64,000 bases of DNA from the NCBI RefSeq assembly GCF_000282315.2, contig NZ_AKJN02000006.1:992001-1056000 (forward strand). Direction: 5' to 3'. Source of the stretch: Pseudomonas sp. GM41(2012). GTDB lineage: Bacteria; Pseudomonadota; Gammaproteobacteria; Pseudomonadales; Pseudomonadaceae. The stretch's first letter is position 1; every line of letters starts with the position of its first letter. The notes under the pieces are model-generated. The model saw only the letters and a list, made by a program, of their open reading frames with translations, made no database searches and was not told where the DNA came from. A program made the position numbers and the translations under genes. Shown piece after piece: positions 44,922-52,980 of the stretch.

Positions 44922-45167
44922 TGTATGGTCAGCCCACCTTCTGCCACCCAGCACGGATGAACGGTAAATCGAGCTTGCGCTAATGTATTCGGGCTCAGTG
45001 TGAGCACGGATAGCGCTCGGCCCTTGATGAGTAGTCGCTCCTGCCTGTCCTTGAAAAAGGCTTCAGCCTTCCAAAGCTCTTTTGCTTATCAGGTTTTCAG
45101 CCAGGATGTCTGCCGTTTATCGTCATCAGCAACTGACGTCGCAAAAGCCGGTGGTGAAGCGTACGGA
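44922..45167. other. Non-coding region behind the IS110 transposase
   Basis: About 245 bases, with nothing recognisable apart from being the probable 3' non-coding end (RE side) of the IS110-type element. IS110 elements lack clear terminal repeats, so the exact IS boundary cannot be seen. Confidence 0.4.
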
Positions 45168-46184
45168 TCAAGCCAAAAGCTGTGAGTTGTAGGTGCCGCC
45201 CTTGGTTAATAACACCCAGATGATTCTGGCCATTTTGTTCGCCAGGGCACAGGCCACTTTGTTCAGAGGCTTGCGGGCGAGCAGGTTTTTGGCCCACCTG
45301 CCGAGGGCGTCGGTTCGGTGATCGACTCGGTACAAAACGGTGTGGGCGCCCTGTACCAGCAGGCTTCTTAGGTATTTATCGCCCCGTTTACTGATGCCGA
45401 GGAGGACCGTTTCGCCACCTGTTGAATACTGTCGCGGCACCAACCCCAACGAGGCGGCGAAGTCGCGGGACGATTTGAAAACCGAAGCGTCGCCGACATC
45501 GGCCACCAGAGCGCTAGCGATGAGGGGGCCGATGCCGGGGATGCTTTGCAGGCGTTGGCCGGCGTCGCTTTGGACGAGGCTTTGCTTGATCTCGACATCC
45601 AGTCTTTTGATCTCGCCAGTCAGCTGCCGAATATCTTCGAGCATGCGTTCAATGGCGTTTATCAAGCGGATGGGCAGTTCACGGCTTTGCATCAGGCCCG
45701 AGACCCGATCAAGGGCGGCGTATCCGGCGGGAAAGATGACGCCGAACTCCAGGAGAAATCCATGCACCTGATTGATGACGGCGGTGCGTCGACTGACCAA
45801 GGACTTGCGCAGTCGGTGCTCAGTGCACAGCACCTGCTGTTCTACGGTTTTGACTTGGACCGAACGGGTTCTAGGGCGCGAGGCCGCTTCACAAATGGCC
45901 TCGGCATCAATGAAGTCGTTTTTGTTGCCGGTAACATAGGCCTTCACATGTTGCGGTGCGATCAACTGCACGTGATGGCCTTGCTCCTTGATTTTCCGGG
46001 CAAGCCACTGAGAACCGCCGCAGGACTCCATGGCAATTTTGCAGGTCGAAATCTGCGCCAGATAAGGGAGCAATTGGCTGCGGTTGAGCTTTTTACGCAG
46101 CACCTGATGGCCCCTGGCGTCCTGTCCATGCAGGTGGAAAGTGTTCTTGCCGATGTCGATACCCAGAAGCGTCACGGTAGCCAT
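45168..46184 (-). CDS. IS110/IS1111-family transposase (DEDD recombinase)
   Basis: A 338-residue transposase: N-terminal RuvC-like DEDD domain with Asp10 in LLGIDIGKNTF, Glu in CKIAMESCGGSQWLA and DFIDAEAICEA, and a C-terminal Tnp20-type domain with RLQSIPGIGPLIASALVADV and FAASLGLVPRQYSTGGETVL plus the catalytic Ser region (GISKRGDKYLRSLLVQGAHT). It is complete and probably active. IS110 elements move through an RNA-guided (bridge RNA) mechanism. It is on the minus strand and lies 630 bases from the IS481 element. Confidence 0.92.
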   Translation of the reverse strand: MATVTLLGIDIGKNTFHLHGQDARGHQVLRKKLNRSQLLPYLAQISTCKIAMESCGGSQWLARKIKEQGHHVQLIAPQHVKAYVTGNKNDFIDAEAICEAASRPRTRSVQVKTVEQQVLCTEHRLRKSLVSRRTAVINQVHGFLLEFGVIFPAGYAALDRVSGLMQSRELPIRLINAIERMLEDIRQLTGEIKRLDVEIKQSLVQSDAGQRLQSIPGIGPLIASALVADVGDASVFKSSRDFAASLGLVPRQYSTGGETVLLGISKRGDKYLRSLLVQGAHTVLYRVDHRTDALGRWAKNLLARKPLNKVACALANKMARIIWVLLTKGGTYNSQLLA

Positions 46185-46187
46185 GAG

Positions 46188-46264
46188 AGATCCTCCTTCG
46201 GTAAAGAGAGTGCCTCGGCAAGTTTAGACTCGCCGAGGTTCTCGCCGGGCTGACCATCTCATTA
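46188..46264 (-). ncRNA. Candidate bridge-RNA region of the IS110-type element
   Basis: Directly upstream of the transposase start, in the probable left end, the minus strand contains a stem-loop: CCTCGGC (stem), a 12-nt loop and GCCGAGG (46211-46239). In IS110-type elements the bridge RNA is encoded in this non-coding end (in the IS1111 subgroup, at the other end). The stem is seen; the RNA is a guess, and the true element end and loops are not determined. Confidence 0.3.
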
Positions 46265-46804
46265 AGGCTTCGCCCCGGCGTACGGCGCCTCGCTAAAGCT
46301 CCGCGTTCCCTCGCTACGGTGTCCATCAGGGGGCATCGCCTACGGTCTGCTTCGCGACGACCTCCTCTCGATGTGTGCGGCTTCGCCGCACGGCGCTACG
46401 CGCCTACCCCCGGATGAACACCTCCGCTCGGCCTGCCGAAGGGGCGAAAGATCAAGATCAACGTCAAAAGCCAACGGCAACGGCAACGGCAACGGCAAGA
46501 TCAACAGCTTCGCGAGCAAGCCCCCTCCCACAGGGGATCGGCGTACACCTTTCGCCTTTCGCCCCTCACCACTCAACAGGCCGAGCGTTAGCTCGCCTGC
46601 AGCTCTTGATCTTGCTCCACCCGCCCCTTCGGGAGGCTGAGTGGAGGTGTTCATCTGGGGGGAAGGCGCGTAGCGCCGTTCGACGAAGTCGAACACATCG
46701 AGAGGAGGTCGAAGCGAAGCCGACCGGAGGCGATGCCCCCAGATGAATACCGGAACGAAGGAACGCCGAGCCTAAGCGAGGGGCCGGACGCTCGGGGCGA
46801 GTGA
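46265..46804. repeat. Large imperfect palindrome, two ~180-nt arms around a 175-nt centre
   Basis: The arm 46265-46446 (containing CTCGATGTGTGCGGCTTCG and GGCGCTACGCGCCT) is matched in reverse complement by 46622-46804 (with TTCGACGAAGTCGAACACAT and GGCGCGTAGCGCC), at roughly 80% identity by eye and with short indels. The centre contains a single REP arm (46509-46533) and a tandem repeat. Inner segments GATCAAGATCAA and CTTGATCTTG also pair. There is no gene. It fills the 630-base gap between the two IS. Confidence 0.85.
46472..46495 (+). repeat. Tandem repeat (CAACGG)4
   Basis: Four perfect copies of CAACGG, at the centre of the large palindrome; the preceding CAAAAG looks like a decayed extra unit. 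Confidence 0.9.
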
Positions 46805-46814
46805 AGGGATCAAC

Positions 46815-48112
46815 CACATAGGTAACAAAACAGTTCAGTCACATAGGTAACACCTGATCACTTATTTCTGATTACTTTGAGCGTCAGATAAGCATCTTTG
46901 GCGTCCCTTTCATCAACGCGGCCTAGTACTACCGGCCCAAAAATGATGTCCCAAACACCCTCGCTGACGCTCTCCAATCCGACTATTTCATGTTTAAGCA
47001 CATAGCCAACATAGATTCTAAGCCTTCCTTTGTTCACCACCCCGTTTGAGTCCGTCCGGTAAACCTCAACATGGCTTGGGTATCTCATCTCCGGCAGCTT
47101 TTCCGGATAAGCTCGTAAAGAGCTTGTGTAGCACGAGCCCGGTGTTTTCTGCCCCAGAGCCTCATGAAGACGTTCATGATTGTAGTGCTGCATGAACAGG
47201 TCAAAATGCTTCTGCTGGGCTCCCCACTCAATTTCCGGCGGTCTTGGCAGTGTACTTTTCAGCGTGCGGTGCATGCGTTCATGCCGCCCGTTCTGCTCTG
47301 GTCGACCAGGTTGAATCCTTTCATGGATGATGCCCAGATGGGCCCACCAGATGGATAGCTGTGATAAACCAGCACGTCCTCCGCTGGCAAAAGGAACGCC
47401 ATTGTCCGTGCGAATACGTTCAGGCATCCCGTAAGTCCTGAACAGCCTTTCAAAGGTCGCCTTAGCGGCCTTGAAGGTCGTGCTGGGCATGCTTTCGCAG
47501 GCCAACAAGAATCGGCTGGAGTGATCCATTACCGTCAACGGGTAACACCAGACACCGTCTCCCGTCAGGTATTGACCTTTGTAATCAGCGCTCCAGAGCT
47601 GGTTTGGGCGATCGGCCTTCTGAAGCGGTTTGGGATAGACAGCGACACGCTGACGTAAACGCCGCGGCGTCACCAGCCCCGCCTTTTTTAGCACGTTGTA
47701 GATCGTGGTTTTCGAGGGCGGGGGCTGATCCGGAAAACGCTCACTTAAGGCCGTCTGAATTTTCTTCGGGCCCGGAGTGGTTTGTCCTTGGGCGCGTAGC
47801 TCAAGAATGGCCTCCTTGACCGCAAACGGCACCGCCTGAGCTTGGGAATGCCGCTTGCGACTGCATTCCGCCAAGCCATTAACGCTGTCCGCGTTGTAGC
47901 GCGCCACCCACTTGTAACCGGTTTTGCGACTGATGCTGTGAGCCGCACAGAGTTGGCTGAAGTTGAGTCGCCCGGACAAATAGTCGGCGATGAACATCAC
48001 TTTCAGGTCCATAGGTTTCAGCTCTCGCCACGGCATGGTCAGATCCTCGGAATCGACCAGTACCAGTTAAAAACTGTTACCTATGTGCTTGAACTGTTTT
48101 GTTACCTATGTG
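46815..48112 (-). mobile_element. IS481-family insertion sequence
   Basis: The ends are near-perfect inverted repeats of about 36 bases: CACATAGGTAACAAAACAGT... (from 46815) and its complement ending ...GTTACCTATGTG (48112). Each end contains two direct copies of CACATAGGTAAC 25 bases apart, probably two transposase-binding sites. The enclosed transposase is complete. No target duplication was recognised at the flanks (CAAC left, GGTG right). Confidence 0.9.
46858..48036 (-). CDS. IS481-family transposase (DDE)
   Basis: A 392-residue transposase with an N-terminal HTH (SGRLNFSQLCAAHSISRKTG, YKWVARYNADSVNGL) and a second HTH (GPKKIQTALSERFPDQPPPS), and an rve-type DDE core with Asp151 (LWSADYKGQ), Asp211 (RTDNGVPF) and Glu253 (NGRHERMHRTL). 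The C-terminal tail (LRIYVGYVLKHEIVGLESVS) is the usual Mu-type extension. Intact length suggests a functional element. It is oriented on the minus strand within the inverted repeats at 46815 and 48112. Confidence 0.92.
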   Translation of the reverse strand: MPWRELKPMDLKVMFIADYLSGRLNFSQLCAAHSISRKTGYKWVARYNADSVNGLAECSRKRHSQAQAVPFAVKEAILELRAQGQTTPGPKKIQTALSERFPDQPPPSKTTIYNVLKKAGLVTPRRLRQRVAVYPKPLQKADRPNQLWSADYKGQYLTGDGVWCYPLTVMDHSSRFLLACESMPSTTFKAAKATFERLFRTYGMPERIRTDNGVPFASGGRAGLSQLSIWWAHLGIIHERIQPGRPEQNGRHERMHRTLKSTLPRPPEIEWGAQQKHFDLFMQHYNHERLHEALGQKTPGSCYTSSLRAYPEKLPEMRYPSHVEVYRTDSNGVVNKGRLRIYVGYVLKHEIVGLESVSEGVWDIIFGPVVLGRVDERDAKDAYLTLKVIRNK

Positions 48113-48135
48113 GGTGAGTCATACCCGAGCCTTTT

Positions 48136-48229
48136 TTTGCTTACTTTTTTTTGGCGTTTGAAAAAAAAGTGAGTCGCCGTAAGGGCGAACCCCTAAGTGG
48201 CCGTTACCGCAGAAATGGATATGTACACC
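48136..48229 (-). repeat. About 90-nt repeat, right copy
   Basis: It reads, reverse-complemented, GGTGTACATATCCATTTCTG ... AAAAGTAAGCAAA, partner of 44834-44921. It contains a poly-A/T stretch that makes hairpins possible. It sits directly outside the IS481 right end. Confidence 0.85.
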
Positions 48230-48259
48230 ATCAAAAATCCCGGTCGGCTGTCAGGCCGC

Positions 48260-48316
48260 CATCGCGAGCAAGCTCAGCTCCTACAGGATTCAGGCGAACC
48301 ACTGTAGGAGCGAACC
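48260..48316. repeat. Degenerate REP doublet
   Basis: ATCGCGAGCAAGCTCAGCTCCTACAG is followed by a truncated inverse copy CTGTAGGAGCGAACC. It lies just behind the pepN stop. Confidence 0.75.
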
Positions 48317-48321
48317 CAAAG

Positions 48322-50979
48322 TCAGGCCAGACTTTTGCTGACCACCTCAAACACATCGCTCGACAACTGACCCGAAGCACGAATCCGCTCCAGCTCACCT
48401 TTCATCAACGCCTGACGCGCATCGTCATACTTGCGCCAGCGAGTCAGCGGCGCCAACTGCCGAGAAGCGATCTGCGGATTAAACCCGTTCAACTCGATCA
48501 CCAGATCCGCCAGGAACCGATAACCCGAACCATCGGCAGCATGGAAATTAATCAGATTCTGCCCGGCAAACGCGCCGACCAGTGCACGCACTTTGTTCGG
48601 GTTCTTGATATTGAAAGCCGGATGCTGCATCAACGCCTTGACCCGCTCCAGACCACCAGGCAACACGCTGCCCGCCTGGACACTGAACCACTGATCCATG
48701 ACCAGCGGGTTGTCCTTGAAATGCTCTGCAAAACTCGCCAGGGCCTTGGCTTTCTCGCCTTCGAACGACGAATTGACCAGCACCGCCAACGCCGTCAGGC
48801 GCTCGGTCATGTTGTCGCTGGCCTCGAACTGCTCAAGTGTCGCCGCCAACACCTCCGGTTTACCGCTAAGCATCAGGTACGACAGCGCAATGTTCTGCAA
48901 CGCGCGACGAGCGAAGTGCTCGGCCTCAGCTACATACGGGGTTTTCTTCGACAGATCGCGATTAGCCTGATAACGCAGCCACAACGCCTCGAACAAACTT
49001 TCTGCCAATTGCTTGCGAGCAAACTCGCGAGCGATGTGAATGGCGTCAACGTCAGCCACTTCGCTGATCTCGGTCAGATACGCCTCGCCCGGCAGCGAGA
49101 GCATTTCCGCGACCATCGCCTGATCCAGCGTCTCGTCCGACAGCACGGTGCGCAAGGCAGAAATCAGACGCTGATCCAGCACCAGTGTCTCGCCCTTTTG
49201 CTGCTGAGCAATCAGCTCTTGCAGCACCTGAACCGACAATTGCTGACCCGCATCCCAGCGGTTGAAACCGTCACTGTCGTGTTGCATGAGGAACATCAGC
49301 TGATCGCGGTTGTACGGGAAGCTCAGTTTCACCGGCGCCGAGAAGCCACGCAGCAACGAAGGCAATGGCTGTTCCGCGATGTCGATGAAGGTGAACGTCT
49401 GCTCGGCTTCGGTCACCGAAATGACCCGTGAAGTGCCCTGAGCGCTGGCTTCACCGGAAAGACGCAACGCAACGGCCGCGCCTTTGGCGTCCAGCAGGCC
49501 CAATTCGACCGGAATCACGAACGGCAACTTCTCAACCTTGTCCGGGGTTGCCGGGCAGCTTTGACGGAACGTCAGGCTGTAGGTTTTCGTCGCCGCATCG
49601 TAGGACTCGCTGACCGCCAAACGCGGTGTGCCGGCCTGGCTGTACCAGCGCTTGAACTGGGTCAGGTCGACACCGTTGGCGTCTTCCATGGCTTTAATAA
49701 AGTCGTCGCAGGTTACGGCCTGGCCGTCATGGCGTTCGAAGTACAGGTCGCTGCCTTTGCGGAAGCCTTCGGCGCCGAGCAAGGTATGGATCATGCCGAC
49801 CACTTCCGAACCCTTTTCATACACGGTCAGGGTGTAGAAGTTGGAAATCTCGATGAAGCTGTCCGGGCGTACGGCGTGAGCCATGGGGCCGGCGTCTTCG
49901 GCGAACTGGTGGGTGCGCAGGTACGCCACGTCCTGGATGCGCTTGACCGTGGCCGAGTTCATGTCGGCAGAGAAGCCCGAATCGCGGAACACGGTGAAGC
50001 CTTCCTTCAGCGACAATTGGAACCAGTCGCGGCAGGTCACGCGGTTGCCCGACCAGTTGTGGAAGTACTCGTGGGCAACAATCGCCTCGACCCGCTGGTG
50101 CGCGGCGTCGGTCGCAGTCTCGGCGCGGGCCAGCACGGCGCTGGAGTTGAAGATGTTGAGGCCCTTGTTCTCCATGGCGCCCATGTTGAAGTCGTTGACC
50201 GCGACGATCATGAAGATGTCCAGGTCGTACTCGCGACCGTACACCTCTTCGTCCCAGCGCATGGATTTCTTCAGGCTGTTCATGGCGTGCTGGCACTTGT
50301 CGATGTTTTCCGGTTCGACATAAATGCGCAGCGCCACGGAACGATCGGTCATGGTGGTGAAGGTGTCTTCGACGCACCACAAATCACCGGCCACCAGCGC
50401 GAACAGGTAGGCAGGTTTCTTGAACGGATCTTCCCAGGTCGCCCAGTGACGGCCGTCTTCGCCGGGACCTGAGGCAATCGGGTTGCCGTTGGACAGCAAC
50501 ACCGGATAGCTGTGCTGCTCGGCAACCACCGTGGTGGTGAACGTGCTCATCACGTCCGGACGGTCGAGGTAATAGGTGATCTTGCGGAAGCCTTCGGCCT
50601 CGCACTGGGTGCAGAACATCGTGCCGGATTTGTACAGGCCTTCCAGCGCAGTGTTGGTTTCCGGATGGATCTTGACGCTGGTGTCGACCGTGAAGGTGGT
50701 GCTGGTCGGGTGCAGGGTCAGGTGGTTTTCCGTCAACTGATAGTCAGCGGCGGTCAACTCGCTGTCGGCCAGGTTCACCGACAGCAATTCAAGCTGTTGG
50801 CCATCCAGCACCAGCGGTGGCAGGCCCGGGCCACGCTCGGGATTGCGGCGCATCACCAGTTGCGCATGGACCAGGCTGTGGTCCTCGTACAACTCGAAGG
50901 TCAGGTGCGTCTCGTCGATCAGGTACTCGGGCGCCTGATAGTCCTTCAGGTAGATCATCTTCGGTTGTTCGGTGCGCAT
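48322..50979 (-). CDS. pepN: Aminopeptidase N
   Basis: An M1-family zinc aminopeptidase of the cytosol that finishes peptide breakdown. The 885-residue product (family size) has the exopeptidase motif GAMEN near residue 268, the zinc motif HEYFH with H303, E304 and H307, and the third ligand Glu in KEGFTVFRD about 20 residues later. The C-terminal DUF3458 superhelical domains are complete. AAGGA 8 nt before the ATG supports the start. It is the last gene of a long minus-strand run from nadK; the DUF2797 gene ends ten bases before it. Confidence 0.95.
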   Translation of the reverse strand: MRTEQPKMIYLKDYQAPEYLIDETHLTFELYEDHSLVHAQLVMRRNPERGPGLPPLVLDGQQLELLSVNLADSELTAADYQLTENHLTLHPTSTTFTVDTSVKIHPETNTALEGLYKSGTMFCTQCEAEGFRKITYYLDRPDVMSTFTTTVVAEQHSYPVLLSNGNPIASGPGEDGRHWATWEDPFKKPAYLFALVAGDLWCVEDTFTTMTDRSVALRIYVEPENIDKCQHAMNSLKKSMRWDEEVYGREYDLDIFMIVAVNDFNMGAMENKGLNIFNSSAVLARAETATDAAHQRVEAIVAHEYFHNWSGNRVTCRDWFQLSLKEGFTVFRDSGFSADMNSATVKRIQDVAYLRTHQFAEDAGPMAHAVRPDSFIEISNFYTLTVYEKGSEVVGMIHTLLGAEGFRKGSDLYFERHDGQAVTCDDFIKAMEDANGVDLTQFKRWYSQAGTPRLAVSESYDAATKTYSLTFRQSCPATPDKVEKLPFVIPVELGLLDAKGAAVALRLSGEASAQGTSRVISVTEAEQTFTFIDIAEQPLPSLLRGFSAPVKLSFPYNRDQLMFLMQHDSDGFNRWDAGQQLSVQVLQELIAQQQKGETLVLDQRLISALRTVLSDETLDQAMVAEMLSLPGEAYLTEISEVADVDAIHIAREFARKQLAESLFEALWLRYQANRDLSKKTPYVAEAEHFARRALQNIALSYLMLSGKPEVLAATLEQFEASDNMTERLTALAVLVNSSFEGEKAKALASFAEHFKDNPLVMDQWFSVQAGSVLPGGLERVKALMQHPAFNIKNPNKVRALVGAFAGQNLINFHAADGSGYRFLADLVIELNGFNPQIASRQLAPLTRWRKYDDARQALMKGELERIRASGQLSSDVFEVVSKSLA

Positions 50980-50989
50980 GCTGGAGTCC

Positions 50990-51820
50990 TTACTGATGCA
51001 CGGCGAGCTGGTAGGCCGTGTATTTACGAATATTGATTACGCCGGTGTCGAAAATCAGGTACTGCCCCTTGATTCCCAACAGCGTGCCTTCGGCGATCGG
51101 ATTCTTGTCCAGGTTGAAGCTGACAATCTTGGCCGGGTATTGCTCGACCGGATAGCGGATTTCGAGCGTTTCTACATCGGTAATAGTCTGGATCGCTTGT
51201 AGGCCGAATCGTTCCTGCAAACTTTGCAGTCCTTCGGCGCAACTGTCGAACAGCTGATCACGAACCTGCGCCAGGTCGACCGACACCGCATCGCCCTTGA
51301 GTAACGCACGCCAGTTGGTCTTGTCCGCCACCTGACTGCGGAACAGGTCTTCGACGAAGCCCGACTGCTGACGGGTCGAGACACGCATGATTGGCAAGGC
51401 CTGACGGGCGCCCTGATCGATCCAGCGGGTCGGCAGCTGGGTGGCGCGGGTAATCCCGACCTTCACCCCCGAAGAGTTGGACAGATACACAATGTGATCC
51501 GTCATGCAGAACTTCTCGCCCCACTCCGGCTCACGGCAGGTGCCAGCGTCATAGTGGCAACGCTCCGGGCTCATGATGCAGATGTCGCACTGGGCCAGTT
51601 TGGTCATGCACGGGTAGCAGTAACCCTGACTGAAACTGGTTTTGGTCTTGCGTCCACAATGGGTGCAATGAATCGCCCCCAGGTATTCCAGGCGCACCGT
51701 GGTGCCGATCAAGGGATTGACCGGCACCTCGACGTCATCCAGACGAAACGCGTACTGCACGTTCGGCCCGTCAAGGCGCGCCGACATTTTGCTGATTGCA
51801 CCGCGGCCAATCTCGATCAA
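50990..51820 (-). CDS. DUF2797 family protein with zinc-binding cysteines
   Basis: A 276-residue cytosolic protein of unknown function. It has a cysteine-rich segment, CTHCGRKTKTSFSQGYCYPC followed by CDICIMSPERCHYDAGTC and EKFCMTDH, which probably binds one or two zinc ions. After that comes YLSNSSGVKVGITRATQLPT, which recalls a GIY-YIG-type fold (Y-L ... VGIT). The start is taken at TTG (51820), which overlaps the stop of the DUF1315 gene (TTGA), giving MIEIGRGAISKMSARL; there is no in-frame ATG until MSARL 11 codons later. Long N-terminal extensions upstream are not credible. Confidence 0.82.
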   Translation of the reverse strand: MIEIGRGAISKMSARLDGPNVQYAFRLDDVEVPVNPLIGTTVRLEYLGAIHCTHCGRKTKTSFSQGYCYPCMTKLAQCDICIMSPERCHYDAGTCREPEWGEKFCMTDHIVYLSNSSGVKVGITRATQLPTRWIDQGARQALPIMRVSTRQQSGFVEDLFRSQVADKTNWRALLKGDAVSVDLAQVRDQLFDSCAEGLQSLQERFGLQAIQTITDVETLEIRYPVEQYPAKIVSFNLDKNPIAEGTLLGIKGQYLIFDTGVINIRKYTAYQLAVHQ

Positions 51821-52077
51821 TGGACGGCATCCGATTTGAACAGGATATTCGGCACTTCGATCGACTTGGAGCCGCACTCCTGCACGCCCATGTAACCGGT
51901 GCGCTGGTCTTCGGGCAGGTTCTGGATTTCCCAGGCGATCATCGCTTGCAGCGACAGTTCGCGTTGTTCGGCGGTGAGTTTGCCACCGTCGGACCATTTA
52001 CCGATTTCCACCGCCAGTTTCAGGCTCTGGTAGATATCGGGTGTGATGTTGTTGATCATTTCGTTAAAAGAGGACAT
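51817..52077 (-). CDS. DUF1315 (YeaC-like) family protein
   Basis: An 86-residue protein with the conserved N-terminus TPDIYQSLKLAVEIGKWSDG and the signature LTAEQRELSLQAMIAWEIQN, as in E. coli YeaC. The function is unknown. The start at 52077 (MSSFNEMINN) has GGAG 7 nt upstream; an in-frame ATG nine codons before it has none. It overlaps the DUF2797 gene, so the two are translationally coupled. Confidence 0.85.
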   Translation of the reverse strand: MSSFNEMINNITPDIYQSLKLAVEIGKWSDGGKLTAEQRELSLQAMIAWEIQNLPEDQRTGYMGVQECGSKSIEVPNILFKSDAVH

Positions 52078-52110
52078 CAAGGGCTCCGCGCTCTTTATTG
52101 ACATAACTAG

Positions 52111-52980
52111 TTAGACGGCCAGTTTACGGCGGTTGTACAAACCACCCAACAAGCCGGTCAAGCATCCGACGAGCAACCCGCCGACGTGGGCCGCGTTGGC
52201 AATTTCACCGAAGCCGATCATCGAGACCAGCCCGGACAGGCATAGAAGTAGCCATACCAGCATCATCACCAGCACGCCGCGCGGCAGGCGATAAGCCGGG
52301 TTGGGCGACAACAGCTGAAAGATCCAGCAATGCCCGAGCAGGCCGTACAGCACGCCGGACAACCCGCCAAACAGCGTCGGACCACTGAAAACAAACTGGG
52401 CGTAGTTCGAGACCAGGCCGAACAGCAAGGTCAGGCCGATCAGGTTGATGCTGCCCTGGCGCGACTCGATGCGTCGCCCCAGTTCCCAATACCACATGCC
52501 GTTCATGGCCAGGTGCAGGATGCCGAAATGGATCAGCATCGGTGTCACCAGACGCCACCATTGCCCCGCCGCCAGGCTGTCAGCCAATGGCACGAAGTGG
52601 ATGTACTCGCCGACAACGCGAAAATCGAGGAAGGTCAGCCAGCGCATCGTGTCGAGGTTTTCGCCCAGCAGCGTCACCGCGCCGACCAGCAGGCTCAGCA
52701 GCAACACGAACGCTGTCGCCTTGGCGTGACGCAGTTGCTCGACGAAACCTGGGCGCTTTATGGTTTGCGCCACCGGAATGTCCAGCTGTTGATCGGGATC
52801 ACCGGCCGGGAAACGTTCGTACAACACACGCACGTCTTCGCTGATGTTGGCCGGCACCCACAGCACTTGCTCACCCGCCTCTTCGCTGACCCGATGCGGC
52901 ACTTGCATGCGCTGCAACAGTTTGACGAACCCGCTCAAGTCCACCGCCAGCGGCAGCCGCAAAACAGCAACGGCACTCAT
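52111..52980 (-). CDS. Rhomboid family intramembrane serine protease
   Basis: A 289-residue membrane protease with a soluble N-terminal domain (about 85 residues, as in GlpG) and six spans. The catalytic pair is intact: Ser208 in FGGLSGVLYG and His265 in ANAAHVGGLL. The structural motif WWRLVTPMLIHFGILHLAMN (residues 141-160) corresponds to the WRxxTxxxxH loop and the oxyanion His/Asn region. Substrates are unknown. It overlaps the metallophosphoesterase gene upstream by four bases; the DUF1315 gene follows after about 30 bases. Confidence 0.92.
   Translation of the reverse strand: MSAVAVLRLPLAVDLSGFVKLLQRMQVPHRVSEEAGEQVLWVPANISEDVRVLYERFPAGDPDQQLDIPVAQTIKRPGFVEQLRHAKATAFVLLLSLLVGAVTLLGENLDTMRWLTFLDFRVVGEYIHFVPLADSLAAGQWWRLVTPMLIHFGILHLAMNGMWYWELGRRIESRQGSINLIGLTLLFGLVSNYAQFVFSGPTLFGGLSGVLYGLLGHCWIFQLLSPNPAYRLPRGVLVMMLVWLLLCLSGLVSMIGFGEIANAAHVGGLLVGCLTGLLGGLYNRRKLAV

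Noticed and set aside
44766..44954. Short frames in the 90-nt repeats (also at 48151)
   Set aside because: They run through repeat sequence; no start signal and no protein-like composition.
46472..46495. Tandem CAACGG repeat considered as a CRISPR
   Set aside because: Units are 6 bases without spacers; no cas gene nearby.
46805..48120. Target-site duplication of the IS481 element
   Set aside because: Flanks CAAC and GGTG do not match; no direct repeat was found.
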